From CAVRXQ01 sp963838845 (lineage in GTDB: Bacteria > Actinomycetota > Acidimicrobiia > Acidimicrobiales > Bog-793), in assembly GCA_963838845.1 (NCBI GenBank), contig CAWISR010000002.1, positions 372,001 to 436,000 on the forward strand: DNA of 64,000 nucleotides, written 5' to 3'. A program made the position numbers and the translations under genes. Shown piece by piece: positions 50,150-59,289 of the stretch (position 1 is its first letter; each line of letters opens with the position of its first letter). The notes beneath the pieces are model-generated. The model searched no databases and was not told the origin of the DNA. It saw nothing but the letters and a program-made list of their open reading frames with translations.

Positions 50150-50702
50150 TTAGCCGGCGGCTATTTGCCCGAGCTTGGTGATCGTGTTCCACGTGCGGGT
50201 CGTTACCGCCACGCCGAGCCGTTTTTCGATCGCGGCGGCGTGGTCCAGCAGCGAGAAACCACCAGGGCACCAGAGGAACGCCTCGGCGCCGGTCAACCAG
50301 ATCGCATCCCCATCCGGAGCGCTCACCCGCAGCTCGCGCTCGACGGAGCGGACGACCGAAGGACCGGGCGTCGCGCTCGAGGAACCCCACGAAAAAGCGG
50401 GATGGGTTCTCGGGTTCCGCGGCGAGCGGGTTACGAGCGATCACGGCAGCGAGCTCGCCAGCGGTCCTGACGATCACGCGGACTGCCATCGCGAGCTCCG
50501 CTGTGATTCGCTCCTCTATGTCGGCGGCCAGCGACGCCACGGGCCTGGCGCTGGACGTGTTGAAGATTGCGTTGCCGCTCGCCAGGTAGGTCGCGACATC
50601 CGCGTACCCGAGATCGGCGAGCAGCGACCGCAGGTCGGACATCGCGATACGTTTGCTGCGACCGACGTTGACACCTTTCAGCAGCGCCACATACCCGGTC
50701 AT
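50150..50702 (-). pseudogene. DUF1697 family protein, single frameshift
   Basis: N-terminal part 'YVALLKGVNVGRSKRIAMSD' and 'LADLGYADVATYLASGNAIF' is the DUF1697 start. Near 50370 the frame must move by one base to regain 'SVERELRVSAPDGDAIWLTG', 'AEAFLWCPGGFSLLDHAAAI', 'VTTRTWNTITKLGQIAAG', which ends at TAA 50150-50152; 'TRTWNTITKL' is the family signature. Without correction the frame reads on to 50103 with Arg-rich nonsense. One extra base in the C-rich 'GACGCCCGG' is enough, so it may be an assembly error. Confidence 0.78.
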
Positions 50703-50901
50703 ATGCAGATCCTGTCAGCCACCGCGGTAATCCTGTCCAATTAAAAGAGAGAATGTCTCGCGCTGACCTACTTTCCACATCTCGCCCACTCGCCTCGGTC
50801 GTCGAGTCAATGAGGATGTAGCGACTCGGCCGACAAACGCTGGGCGCGCCGTCCGGTCATATTCTCGCCGCAAAGAGCGATTGAGCGAAAGGAGGAGGCC
50901 G

Positions 50902-51066
50902 ATGCCCGTCAAGAGCGTGGTCGAATACATAGAGGAGGCGGAGCGGGAGCTCGTCGCGGCCGAAACGTCGACTGGGCACTCAACGGAGAGTCGGTATCAC
51001 ACCGAACGAGCGCAGGTGTTCGCGACCCTCGCGCTCGCCAAAGCGACGTACGACAAGGCCAGCTGA
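50902..51066 (+). CDS. Small hypothetical protein
   Basis: A 54-residue, acidic, helical protein: 'MPVKSVVEYIEEAERELVAA' and 'RAQVFATLALAKATYDKAS'. AGGAGGAGG lies 6-12 bases before the ATG, a strong ribosome binding site that favours this start over a TTG seven codons upstream. Small proteins of this pattern are common in actinobacteria but have no assigned role. Confidence 0.55.
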   Translation: MPVKSVVEYIEEAERELVAAETSTGHSTESRYHTERAQVFATLALAKATYDKAS

Positions 51067-51508
51067 TCGCGTTGCTCGTGCTGCTGAATGGCGTCATCGG
51101 TCTGGCGCAAGCGCTCGCGTCGACTCCGCCGCCTCGAGCTGCGTCCGAGGAGCCGTACGGGAATGATGGCCGCCGCGATCCTGCATAACGCGTTCCCAGT
51201 AATCGTGCTGCGGCTGTCGCGATCGCGGTTGATGGGCGCGCCGATCGACGCCTTGGGGTCAATGGCTCAGTGTCTGACCGCGGGGAAGCAAACTTCGACC
51301 TGGTAGTCTGTGACGGTTAGCAACCGCGAAGTTCGGATTATCTGACCGCAAACGTACGCGTTGACGGGCCGGATCGAACGTCTCCTAGCTACCGATGTCC
51401 GCTGCTGCGACGCAGACTCGGCACACGGCCGAAACCATCGGATGTATGAACGGGACCGTCGCGCCCACCATTCGGCGCTCACGCGTCTAATTCAGTCGGA
51501 GACATCTC
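51067..51508. other. Intergenic region, no gene supported
   Basis: A 442-bp spacer before the helicase gene. A short hydrophobic frame ('LIALLVLLNGVIGLAQALAS') follows the 54-residue gene but ends within about 40 codons and lacks a start with a ribosome binding site. Nothing else stands out. Confidence 0.4.
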
Positions 51509-52831
51509 TTGCCTAAAACCTTTAGCGCGCTCGGCGTCCCTCACGACCTCGCCGCTGACCTAGTGGAGCGCGGCTTTGCTGAGCCATATCCGATTCAGCT
51601 TGCAACGATCGAGGAATCCCTCGCCGGTCACGACGTCTGCGCGGAGGCTCCCACCGGCTCAGGTAAGACCTTGGCGTATGGAATCCCCCTCGTCGTTCGA
51701 GTCGAGAGGGCACGCCCCCGCCGGCCGCGGGCGCTCGTCCTCGCTCCGACTCGCGAACTCGCGGCGCAGATTGCCGTCGAACTCGCCCTTCTCGGTCAGA
51801 CCTATCACCTACGCGTCGCCACCTTCTATGGAGGAGTCGGTTTCGGCGAGCAGCTCGGTGCGCTCCAGAGGGGAGTCGACATTGCTGTCGCCTGTCCAGG
51901 ACGTCTGCTCGACCTCTTGCAACGAGGAGCGATCCGACTCGGAGACGTCGAGATGGTGGTAATCGACGAGGCCGACCGCATGGCCGATATGGGATTCATG
52001 CCCGACGTTCGGACCATCCTCGCCAAAGTCCGGAATGAGCATCAGACGCTTCTTTACTCTGCAACCCTCCAAGGTGACGTCCACCGCCTGATCAAGGACC
52101 ACCAGCGATCGCCTCGCCGCCATGTGCTGAACGCCACCACGGACGCGAAAGGCACCCGCAGCCACCACTTCTGGAAGGTTGAACGCCACGCCCGGGCAAC
52201 CCTGACCGCATGCATCGCAGCGGCGCACGGCTCGACGATCGCGTTCTGCCGAACCAAGCACGGAGCGGATCGGCTAGTACACCAGCTCACCCAGTCAGGA
52301 ATCGACGCGGTCGCGATCCATGGCAACCGGTCGCAGGCTCAACGCGAACGTGCACTTGCGCTTTTCCAAGCTGGAAAGGCGCAGGTGCTCGTCGGCACCG
52401 ACGTCGCGGCACGGGGTATCCACGTGGATGATGTCGCTTGCGTGGTCCACTTCGATCCACCTGGAGACGAGAGCACTTACGTCCACCGGTCGGGTCGGAC
52501 CGGTCGTGCTGGCGGGCATGGCAAGGTCATATCGCTTGTCGGCGCGGATCAAGAGGCCGAGACGAAAAAGCTCCAACGGATCCTGAGCCTCCCGATAGGA
52601 ATCGGTTCTCCCGATGCGAACTTGCCCTGCTCTGACAGACCTCAGCCGATCGAGAGGTCCAAGGATCAAGCGCAAAGACGCCCGCCCGTTCCGACGGCGA
52701 GACGACGCGCCCGAAAGAATCGAAGTCGGTCGGTCTCGCGCCAGAACGCGAACGTGCAAAACACAGCACGACCGAGGAGTCCGGCTCGATCCTCGGCCAA
52801 GACGCAACGAAGGACTCCATCGCAGAGCTGA
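51509..52831 (+). CDS. DEAD-box RNA helicase (RhlE-like)
   Basis: A 440-residue helicase with the full motif set: Q motif 'YPIQLATIEESLAGHDV', I 'APTGSGKT', Ia 'PTRELAAQ', II 'VIDEADRMADMGF', III 'YSATLQG', IV/V 'VLVGTDVAARGIHVDDVACV' and VI 'HRSGRTGRAG'. It should unwind short RNA duplexes during ribosome assembly, cold adaptation or RNA decay. The last 75 residues are Arg/Ser-rich and basic, typical of an RNA-binding tail. TTG start at 51509 with CGGAGA upstream. Confidence 0.92.
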   Translation: MPKTFSALGVPHDLAADLVERGFAEPYPIQLATIEESLAGHDVCAEAPTGSGKTLAYGIPLVVRVERARPRRPRALVLAPTRELAAQIAVELALLGQTYHLRVATFYGGVGFGEQLGALQRGVDIAVACPGRLLDLLQRGAIRLGDVEMVVIDEADRMADMGFMPDVRTILAKVRNEHQTLLYSATLQGDVHRLIKDHQRSPRRHVLNATTDAKGTRSHHFWKVERHARATLTACIAAAHGSTIAFCRTKHGADRLVHQLTQSGIDAVAIHGNRSQAQRERALALFQAGKAQVLVGTDVAARGIHVDDVACVVHFDPPGDESTYVHRSGRTGRAGGHGKVISLVGADQEAETKKLQRILSLPIGIGSPDANLPCSDRPQPIERSKDQAQRRPPVPTARRRARKNRSRSVSRQNANVQNTARPRSPARSSAKTQRRTPSQS

Positions 52832-53123
52832 TTGCGCCGGCCTGCTGTGGACCGTCCATCGTTCGCGGGTTCTTGAAATTCACCTTTCATCCCTCGTGGT
52901 CGTTTCGAGGGCGTTCTTTGCTGCCACCTCAACACCGGGTAAGAGGGAGTCGGAGACCGGGGGATACGTCGCTGCGACGCGAACCCCTACGTGTTTCGGA
53001 TCTGTCAATACGCTCGTCCACACCTGATCCCAAACGTTCACGGGGTGAACGACGCGATGTGCCGCCAACGAATGGGACTGCGTCGCCGTTCGGCACTTCC
53101 GGCATGCTCTAAGGCGCACCCAT

Positions 53124-53813
53124 CTAGTCGCCCCACTGGATCTGGACGCCGTCTCGGCGCATCGTAAAGGTGAAGCCAAAGATGGAGCACGCGATAGCTC
53201 CGGCAGTGAGTGCCCAGGAAATTCCTGTTCGTTCAAGAACAAAAGCTCGGAGGGATGACGTCAGAAGTACCCAAAGCACAAGACCGGCGTTTGTCATGAG
53301 GACAGCTGCCCACAGCAGTGACACTCGAACGAAGAACTGTTGCACGCGGGGTCGGGCGAGCAGTTCCGGGTCAAGTGGACAAAAATCGTGAGCGAAGCGT
53401 TGCGTAAATGGTCGACGCATGACTGCCGATCCGATGAGCACCAAGGAGATAAATACTCCCCACGAGATCGGCTGGATGAAATACAGCAGTGCGCTGTGCG
53501 TAATGAACGCGATCACGGTTCTGACGGTCAATAGCGCGACGTCGAGGATCAACAAGGTAGAGATTCGATCCCCCCTCTTGATCCTGCGCGCCACCGCGAG
53601 GGTGGACCATCCGAGCGCTGCTAGGAGTGCCGCTCGAAAGCCCCCGATCATCAGCGCAACGTAGAAGATGATCACGGGTGCAATGACTGCCTCGAAGACC
53701 ACAGGCATCGCGTGCCGAAGCGCAGCGCGCGGCGACGGCATATGGAGAACCGGAGCCTTCCCATCCGATGGAGATAGGCGCACCGCCGGTAGGCCCGGAC
53801 GCGCACGAGACAT
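53124..53813 (-). CDS. VC0807-like polytopic membrane protein
   Basis: A 229-residue membrane protein with five hydrophobic helices: 'VFEAVIAPVIIFYVALMIGG', 'AALLAALGWSTLAVARRIKR', 'LLYFIQPISWGVFISLVLIG', 'VSLLWAAVLMTNAGLVLWVL' and 'WALTAGAIACSIFGFTFTMR'. The strongly conserved-looking loop 'FAHDFCPLDPELLARPRVQQ' points to the VC0807 family, which has no known function. I chose the ATG at 53813; a TTG at 53846 and an ATG at 53741 are equally possible. Confidence 0.65.
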   Translation of the reverse strand: MSRARPGLPAVRLSPSDGKAPVLHMPSPRAALRHAMPVVFEAVIAPVIIFYVALMIGGFRAALLAALGWSTLAVARRIKRGDRISTLLILDVALLTVRTVIAFITHSALLYFIQPISWGVFISLVLIGSAVMRRPFTQRFAHDFCPLDPELLARPRVQQFFVRVSLLWAAVLMTNAGLVLWVLLTSSLRAFVLERTGISWALTAGAIACSIFGFTFTMRRDGVQIQWGD

Positions 53814-54356
53814 CGGGTTTGCTTGGCCGGAGCCGGATATTGCCAAAGGTGCGACCTTCCATCGTCATACATCTTGACGACTTGCGGCCGCCCGAAGTTG
53901 AGCGTACCTCGGATAACGGTCGTTTCTCGGAGGGTTCGGAGATGGTTTGGGAGAACACCGTCGGACTGACCCCAGCCCAGGTCACCGAGGAGGGTGTCTG
54001 GTACCACCTCGCGAACGACTCACGACGCCTGCTGTTCCCGAGCGGCCGAGCCTCTACCGGTTAAGCCGGAGTGTCTCCACAACGTCTGATTAGGCCGTTT
54101 GCTTCGGCGGTTGAACCAACCGCCTACGTAGTCAATTGGCTCAGCAGTCTCACTCGAGATGTTCACGACCCTCACCATGGCGTGTCGCCCGTTGTCGGCT
54201 TCGGTAGCCGCGCAGTCCGCGAATGACCTTCGCCCCTGGCCGACGTAGGCCGAACGATTTGAAGTTGTGGCGTCAGAGTCGCCGGCGAAGCGAACGGCAT
54301 GCCTGTGACCCATGCCTTCCTGCGATCGCTTCCGATCCCGCTTAAGTGCCCTCAGC
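53814..54356. other. Intergenic region, no gene supported
   Basis: A 543-bp stretch between the 5' end of the membrane protein gene and the 3' end of the universal stress protein gene. Around 54080-54170 the minus strand reads 'EPIDYVGGWFNRRSKRPNQT', faintly like the end of an IS3-type transposase, but too short to call. No other signal. Confidence 0.4.
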
Positions 54357-54770
54357 TCAAATGGATTTTGACATCGGTTTGACGGCCAGCACCGGGCAGT
54401 CCGCCTGAAGCAATATGTCCTGAGCGGCCGAACCAAGCACGAGCTTTCCGACTTTCGAGCGCCGGCGCAGGCCGATGATGATCATTTCGGCATCCCTCTC
54501 GCGAGCGATCCGAACGATGTCCTCTGCGGGTTCGTGTCCGAGGACGAACTCTTCCACCTCGTGGTCGACGCCTGCAGCCGCCAATTCGTCATCGATGCCT
54601 TCTAACGCCTCGGAATACGCTCGTACCTCCTCGTCACTCTCCTCCAAGCCGCCCTTGCCTGAGTGAACGACAACGAGACGCGCGTTGCGCAAACACGCCT
54701 CGGTGACCGCGCGATCAAGTGCGGCGCGTGCTTCGGTCCCAAAGATGAAACCGACGACAATTGTGCTCAC
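54357..54770 (-). CDS. Universal stress protein (UspA-like)
   Basis: A 137-residue protein with the Usp fold: 'MSTIVVGFIFGTEARAALDR' start, then 'ACLRNARLVVVHSG', 'HEPAEDIVRIARERDAEMII' and the nucleotide-binding 'IGLRRRSKVGKLVLGSAAQD' followed by 'ILLQADCPVLAVKP'. The G-x2-R-x-G-x(9)-GS pattern suggests ATP binding. Usp proteins increase under growth arrest or redox stress. GTG start. Confidence 0.9.
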   Translation of the reverse strand: MSTIVVGFIFGTEARAALDRAVTEACLRNARLVVVHSGKGGLEESDEEVRAYSEALEGIDDELAAAGVDHEVEEFVLGHEPAEDIVRIARERDAEMIIIGLRRRSKVGKLVLGSAAQDILLQADCPVLAVKPMSKSI

Positions 54771-54867
54771 AGATGACTCACCCTCGAATCAAGATGGGGC
54801 ATGAGGAGGACGCGTCCAAGTGCCGGAGGTCCCCAAAAGGCGTCGACCTGTGATCGCAACATCTCTC

Positions 54868-54900
54868 GGTCACGAAATGTTCGATGTCATTTCGGTGACC
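54868..54900. repeat. Long hairpin between USP and dienelactone hydrolase genes
   Basis: GGTCAC-GAAATG (54868-54879) pairs with CATTTCGGTGACC (54888-54900) with one bulged base and an 8-base loop, a 12-bp stem. It lies 190 bp past the end of the minus-strand hydrolase gene and 100 bp before the USP gene. No T-run follows on either strand, so it may be a terminator-like or regulatory hairpin. The rest of the 320-bp gap shows nothing. Confidence 0.5.
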
Positions 54901-55093
54901 TTGGACCCTTGCCCCTTGCCATCCAGATTTATGGGCGTCTTATCGACGATCCTCTCGGTGAGTAACAACCGGCACTCGCGTTTAATCGAACTCGATTGAA
55001 CTACGAGGTCTTGTCGTCATCAGCGATGGACCACCGTGACGTTTCCGTTGAGGTGTTGAGGGTTCGGCACGTTAGTGATCGTGTAGATCCTGT

Positions 55094-55849
55094 TCAGGCA
55101 CTGATCGGCTCCTGGGTGAGGTTTCGGCGCCAGAGGTCGAGCGTGCGCTCGAAATGCCGTTCGGCAGCCGAATGGTCGAAGACGGGCAGGTCGGCCATCG
55201 CAAAGCCGTGACTCGTGGCCGGGAGCCGCTCGACCACCCCCTTCACGCCGTGTCGCGCTAGCTCGTCGCAGAATCGATCGACATTTTCGGGGGTCGCCGA
55301 TTGGTCGTTTTCGGCGAAGGCGAAGTAGACCTCCGCTCTCACATCGGCGAGTTCGAGGTGGGGCGAGTCGGGCGCGTCGGTGACGAGCGCTCCCGGGTGG
55401 ATGCCGGCGACGGCGACGAACTCGTCGGGCTTCGCAGCCGCTGCGTGGAGCGCAAGCCTGGCGCCCATGCAGTACCCGACTGAGACCTTCGGGCCGCCTG
55501 CGGCGGCCGGATCGGCGGCGATGACGGCGAAGACCGCCTCGATGTCGGTAACTGCCCGCGCTGGTGTGACGGTCGCGACGACGTCCATCAACCGCTCCCG
55601 ATAGGCCGGGTCGGTCATGTGGCCGAATTCGAACGACAGCTTTTCGCCCGATCGGTAGAAGAGATCCGGCGCGACGACGTAGTAGCGCTCAGCGGCGAAA
55701 CGACGGGCATTCTCCTTTATTTGGTCGCGGTAGCCGACTCCATCCATGAAGAGCACAGCGACAGGGAGAGGACCTTTGGTCTCGGGGTGAGCAACGAAAG
55801 TCGTCATCACGCCGTCGGGAGTTTCAACGCGAATCTCGGTTTCAAACAT
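55094..55849 (-). CDS. Dienelactone hydrolase family protein
   Basis: A 251-residue alpha/beta hydrolase: 'VAVLFMDGVGYRDQIKENAR', 'VSVGYCMGARLALHAAAAKP' with a cysteine nucleophile (G-x-C-x-G), 'AEVYFAFAENDQSATPENVD' with the acid, and 'LPATSHGFAMADLPVFDHSA' with the catalytic histidine. This Cys-His-Asp triad fits dienelactone hydrolases. Substrate unknown. GAAGGGA lies 7-13 bases before the ATG at 55849; an upstream in-frame start is not supported. A 15-bp inverted repeat lies 52 bp upstream. Confidence 0.88.
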   Translation of the reverse strand: MFETEIRVETPDGVMTTFVAHPETKGPLPVAVLFMDGVGYRDQIKENARRFAAERYYVVAPDLFYRSGEKLSFEFGHMTDPAYRERLMDVVATVTPARAVTDIEAVFAVIAADPAAAGGPKVSVGYCMGARLALHAAAAKPDEFVAVAGIHPGALVTDAPDSPHLELADVRAEVYFAFAENDQSATPENVDRFCDELARHGVKGVVERLPATSHGFAMADLPVFDHSAAERHFERTLDLWRRNLTQEPISA

Positions 55850-55900
55850 CGGTTTTTCCCTTCTATTTGGACGCCGACTCAGCGCAGAGGGTCGGGACCT

Positions 55901-55935
55901 AGATCTATCCACTCGCTAGGCGAGTGGATAGATCT
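55901..55935. repeat. Perfect 15-bp inverted repeat with 5-bp spacer
   Basis: AGATCTATCCACTCG (55901-55915) and its exact reverse complement (55921-55935) flank CTAGG. It sits in the divergent-free gap upstream of the dienelactone hydrolase start (55849) and just past the 3' end of the PPOX-like gene (55942). It could be a terminator for the latter or an operator for the former; no T-run is present. Confidence 0.8.
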
Positions 55936-55941
55936 GCACCA

Positions 55942-56229
55942 TTACGCGTCGAGCCACAGACCGTTCCGCAATATGGTTCGCCCCTCGAGCTCAGGGACGC
56001 TTCTCCACGCTCGGGCCGTCGTCGGCGTGGCGATCAAGAACGAGTGCTCGACCTCCTCTTCCCGCGGGTCCCATCCCACCCGTCGACGGTAGGTCTCCGC
56101 GAGGTCTGTGCTAGCCGCCCGGCAGGTGACAACCTCGGTCGCGGTGTCGAAGACCGTGACATCTCGGGCGGTCCCGAGTGCAAGCCGGACGGCGCCGCTC
56201 ATCGCCGCGTTGCGTGACGCAGAACCCAC
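55942..56229 (-). pseudogene. C-terminal half of a PPOX/F420-like oxidoreductase
   Basis: 95 codons reading 'GSASRNAAMSGAVRLALGTA', 'RDVTVFDTATEVVTCRAAST' and 'RRRVGWDPREEEVEHSFLIA', ending 'GRTILRNGLWLD'. These are the second-half strands of a pyridoxamine-phosphate-oxidase-fold protein; the N-terminal half with the start of the FMN/F420-binding barrel is missing. Just upstream another minus-strand frame (56209-56337) carries an unrelated, coding-like tail ('PEWVLRHATRR' and stop), so two gene pieces are joined here. Confidence 0.5.
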
Positions 56230-56896
56230 TCGGGCGCGCGGCCGGTCTCCGCGTCGGTTTGACTCGTCAAGAGCTCGGTATAGCCGAACTCGAATAATCC
56301 CGTGTGTAGGTCAAACTCCAGAAGCGGGGTCCTAAGCGCGCATGACTTCGGTCAGCCCGTAGAAATCTGTAGTTAATCTCCCCAAGACGGGATCAAGGTG
56401 GTCGTACGCTCTCCTGCTTTCAGGCTCGCAGGACGTGCCCACCATCTATATGTGGTCGATCGCTATATGTGGTCGATCGGCATGTCTGAAGGAGCGGGGC
56501 CGTGTCAATCCTCGCGACAGGCGGTTCTTCCTGCTCGATGCTCTGGGACTCGACGACACAACCTGAGTGAAGGCGCGCGCCATCGAGGCGTCGGGGTCAA
56601 GGTGGAGCGCCCGTAGCAATGCGAGGACGAACGACCTTGACGCCGGCGCTGAGTGGCGCAGGATGTCTCCGGTTGTGGTCGGCGGTCGCTAAGCGCCGTT
56701 GGGTTCGCACCAAGTTCTCTCGCGTCAGAGATCGTGAGAGCGGCAAGCTCGGTTGCCGAGGCATGTCTTCGCTGAGTCGCTCAGCATGGTGTGTTCCGGC
56801 CGCGAACGGGCGGGCTCAATCACTTTGCCGGCTGCGCCACTCCTTTGAGTGGGAGCCCTGCCGATCGTCGAGCTCGCGCCCGTTCGCGTCCGAGCG
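56230..56896. other. Gene-poor segment beside the IS110 element
   Basis: About 670 bp with no intact gene. The minus strand at 56209-56337 reads 'TPLLEFDLHTGLFEFGYTEL' then 'LTSQTDAETGRAPEWVLRHA', an orphan C-terminal piece I cannot name. A perfect 17-bp tandem duplication (CTATATGTGGTCGATCG, 56446-56479) lies inside. The right (3') non-coding arm of the IS110 element should be within roughly 56750-56896, but the boundary is not visible. Confidence 0.4.
56446..56479. repeat. 17-bp perfect tandem duplication
   Basis: CTATATGTGGTCGATCG occurs twice, back to back. It is in non-coding DNA between the PPOX-like fragment and the IS110 element. It may be replication slippage or a footprint of an element. 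Confidence 0.7.
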
Positions 56897-57907
56897 TCAC
56901 GCCGCCTTGGGGCTCTTGAGACAGCGGATCTCTCCGTCTCTGAGCCCGTAGTAGACGAGCGTGAGGACCTTGCGGGCGATGGCGACAGTCGCCTTTTTCT
57001 TGCCGCGCCGGTCGGCGATCGACTGGAAGGCGGCTTCGAAGATGCCGGCGTGGTAGCGGGCGACGGTCTCGACTGCTGCCCAGCGCACGAGGCGCGAGCC
57101 TTGTTTCGTGATCTGACCGCGACGGACCTTGGTGTCGGACTCGCGATGAATCGGCGTGAGCCCCGCCCACGAACAGAGTGCCTCTGGTGAGGGAAAGCGC
57201 GAGACGTCGCCGATCTCGGCGACGAAGATCGCCGCCATCACTTCGCCGACGCCATAGATCGCCTGCACGGCGTTGTAACCGGGATCGTGGCGCAACAACA
57301 AATGCGTCTGGCGGTCGATCTCGAGGATCTCGCGGTTGAAGAAACAGACGAGGTCGCGCAGCACCTCGATGCGGTGCGAATAGGCGCGAGGGATCTCGAG
57401 CGAGTCGAACTGGGCGGCACCGCCGACGCCCCACATGTCGTTGCGAACGGGCAGCACACCGTTCTTCGCGAGGACGGCGTGTGCCTGAGCCTTCACGCCC
57501 GTGCGCATCGACGAGAGCTTGTTGCGGAATCTGACGAGCTCTCTCAGCTCACGGAGCTCCGGTGGCGCGATCCACGCCTCGGCAAGACGGCCGAGGCGCA
57601 ACAGGTCGGCGAGGTCGTGCGCGTCGCGCTCGTCGTTCTTCACGCGGCGGTGTCCCCAGTCGTTTCCCTTCGGGTTGGCGAGGTGGACGACATAACCGAG
57701 ACCCTCGAGCAGGTCCGCCGCCCAATACCAGCCGTAGGTGGCTTCGAGGATCACGTCGCTTCCAGCCGGCGCCGCCAACACCGCGGCGGCGAACTCACCG
57801 GGATCGTTGTCGATGCGCACGCTCGAGAGCTGCTCTCCGCCTGCGTCCATGCGCACGATCACCGAACGGCGGCGGTGCAGGTCGATGCCGACGTACTCTC
57901 GTTCCAT
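56897..57907 (-). mobile_element. IS110-family transposase, intact
   Basis: A 336-residue DEDD/Ser transposase. N-terminal RuvC-like domain: 'YVGIDLHRRRSVIVRMDAGG' (first Asp), 'SDVILEATYGWYWAADLLEG' (Glu), 'VKNDERDAHDLADLLRLGRL' (Asp pair). C-terminal Tnp domain: 'LLRHDPGYNAVQAIYGVGEV', 'ALCSWAGLTPIHRESDTKVR' and 'RGQITKQGSRLVRWAAVETV' with the conserved serine. The frame is complete. IS110 elements insert with the help of a structured bridge RNA from their own non-coding end; for IS110-group members it lies upstream of the gene, where a nested hairpin is seen (57908-57992). The stated limits are those of the CDS, not the whole element. Confidence 0.93.
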
Positions 57908-57992
57908 CGGGGCCTCCCTTGTCGTGGGACTGGTGTGAGAAACCCCAGTTTCGCCATTGAGACTGGAACTCTCACGGGGAGCGGAGGCCCCG
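57908..57992 (-). ncRNA. Candidate IS110 bridge RNA / RBS-masking hairpin
   Basis: A nested hairpin directly upstream of the transposase ATG: outer stem CGGGGCCTCC (57908-57917) with GGAGGCCCCG (57983-57992), 10 bp; then GTGAGA (57935-57940) with TCTCAC (57970-57975); then CCAGT (57945-57949) with ACTGG (57962-57966) closing a 12-base loop. On the minus-strand RNA the last arm contains GGAGG, the transposase ribosome binding site, which is therefore paired. Internal loops between stems resemble the guide loops of bridge RNAs. The coordinates cover only the strong hairpin; a full bridge RNA could extend towards 58190. Confidence 0.5.
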
Positions 57993-58201
57993 CTCCTTCA
58001 TCGCATCACATTTCGGCGCGCAGACTGGCCAAGGAGGGCGCTGCAACTCCGGTACTTGAAACCCAATCTGGGTGGCGAGTCGCTCGGTTGCCTTTGCAGA
58101 GCGTTAGGAAGCGCCCAGGCCATCGTCTGAGTCCACCGAGACCGCTCTCATCAGCACGCAAGCGAAGCCAAGGGACTGCAACGGAGGGCAAAGGTGGCTA
58201 G

Positions 58202-59173
58202 ATGACGGTTGACGAGGTGCCGCCGATTGACGCCCAGAGCGGACCTCATGCCTCAGTCCTTCCCCTGGCGGTGGACCTGCGAGATGTGCACAAGTCCTTT
58301 GGCACCGTTCAAGCTATCCGGGGCATAAACCTGCAGATCCGGGCGGGCGAAGTGATGGCGTACCTCGGACCGAACGGGGCGGGAAAGACGTCAACCATCG
58401 ACATCATTCTCGGCCTTTCTCGACCCACCTCCGGCAAGGTGACCGTCTACGGCATGACGCCACGCCAGGCGATTACCAAGGGATTGATCTCGGCGGTCAT
58501 GCAGACCGGGGGGCTTGCTCAAGGACCTCACCGTAGGGGAGACCGTGTTCTACGTCTCCAAGCTGTTCGCCGAGAGCCGGCCGGTAGCTGAGGCGCTGGA
58601 CCGAGCGGGCATCACGGCCATTGCCGACCGCCGGGTCATGAAGTGCTCGGGCGGTGAGCAGCAGCGGTTGCGCTTCGCCCTCGCCCTCATTCCAGACCCG
58701 GAACTGCTGATTCTCGACGAGCCCACCCAGGGCATGGACGTGGAAGGCCGGCGTGAGTTCTGGTCAGCCATCCGACATGACGCGGAGCGGGGCGCACCAT
58801 CGTGTTCGCCACCCACTACTTGGAGGAGGCCGATGCGTACGCCGACCGGGTCGTGCTCATCAGCAAAGGGGAGATCGTGGCGGACGGAACGGCCGCTCAG
58901 GTGAAGGGCCTGGGCTCGGGCCGGACTCTCCGAGCCACGTTGCCCGGAGCCGATCAAGCCTCCTTGCGGGCGATCCCGGGCGTCGACAGCGTGGAGGTGC
59001 GGGGCGACACCGTGCTCATCCAATCGGCTGATTCGGACTCGGTGGCCCGTCAATTGTTGACCACCACTGCGGCTCGGGACCTAGAGATCACCGCCCATGG
59101 GATGGAAGAGGCCTTCGTGGCCCTGACCGGCGATGGCGGCCCCGGCATCGGTGATGGCAGGGGTTCGGCATGA
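58202..59173 (+). pseudogene. ABC transporter ATPase (DrrA-like), two frameshifts
   Basis: ATP-binding subunit with Walker A 'YLGPNGAGKTSTIDIILGLS', signature 'KCSGGEQQRLRFALAL', Walker B 'LLILDEPTQGMDVEGRREFW' and H-loop 'FATHYLEEADAYADRV'. The frame shifts once in the 6-G run at 58508-58513 (one base too many; after repair 'GGLLKDLTVGETVFYVSKLF') and back at the 4-G run 58789-58792 (one base too few; after repair 'RGRTIVFATHYLEEADAYAD'). Both errors are in homopolymers, so sequencing error is plausible. Repaired length ~323 residues is normal for drug-export type ATPases. The stop overlaps the start of the permease remnant (ATGA). Confidence 0.82.
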
Positions 59174-59289
59174 GCACTGATGCCCCGGCTGGTGTGCCCG
59201 CGGCTGGTGGGCTGGACACCGACTTCCTCAATCGGCGTGCGCCCCCGATGGCTGGGCCGACGACCGGGCGTGGACGGTGTCGTGGATGA
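59170..59289 (+). pseudogene. ABC permease, N-terminal remnant
   Basis: A 39-codon frame 'MSTDAPAGVPAAGGLDTDFL' then 'NRRAPPMAGPTT' starts in an ATGA overlap with the ATPase gene, exactly where a DrrB-type permease would begin. It runs into a stop after crossing into the 3' end of the minus-strand gene at 59228-59542. No transmembrane segment survives. The remainder of the permease was lost at a junction near 59230-59260. Confidence 0.6.

Noticed and set aside
54080..54170. IS3-like transposase tail on the minus strand
   Set aside because: A 'DYVGGWFNRR'-like string is suggestive, but the context needed to identify the family is missing.
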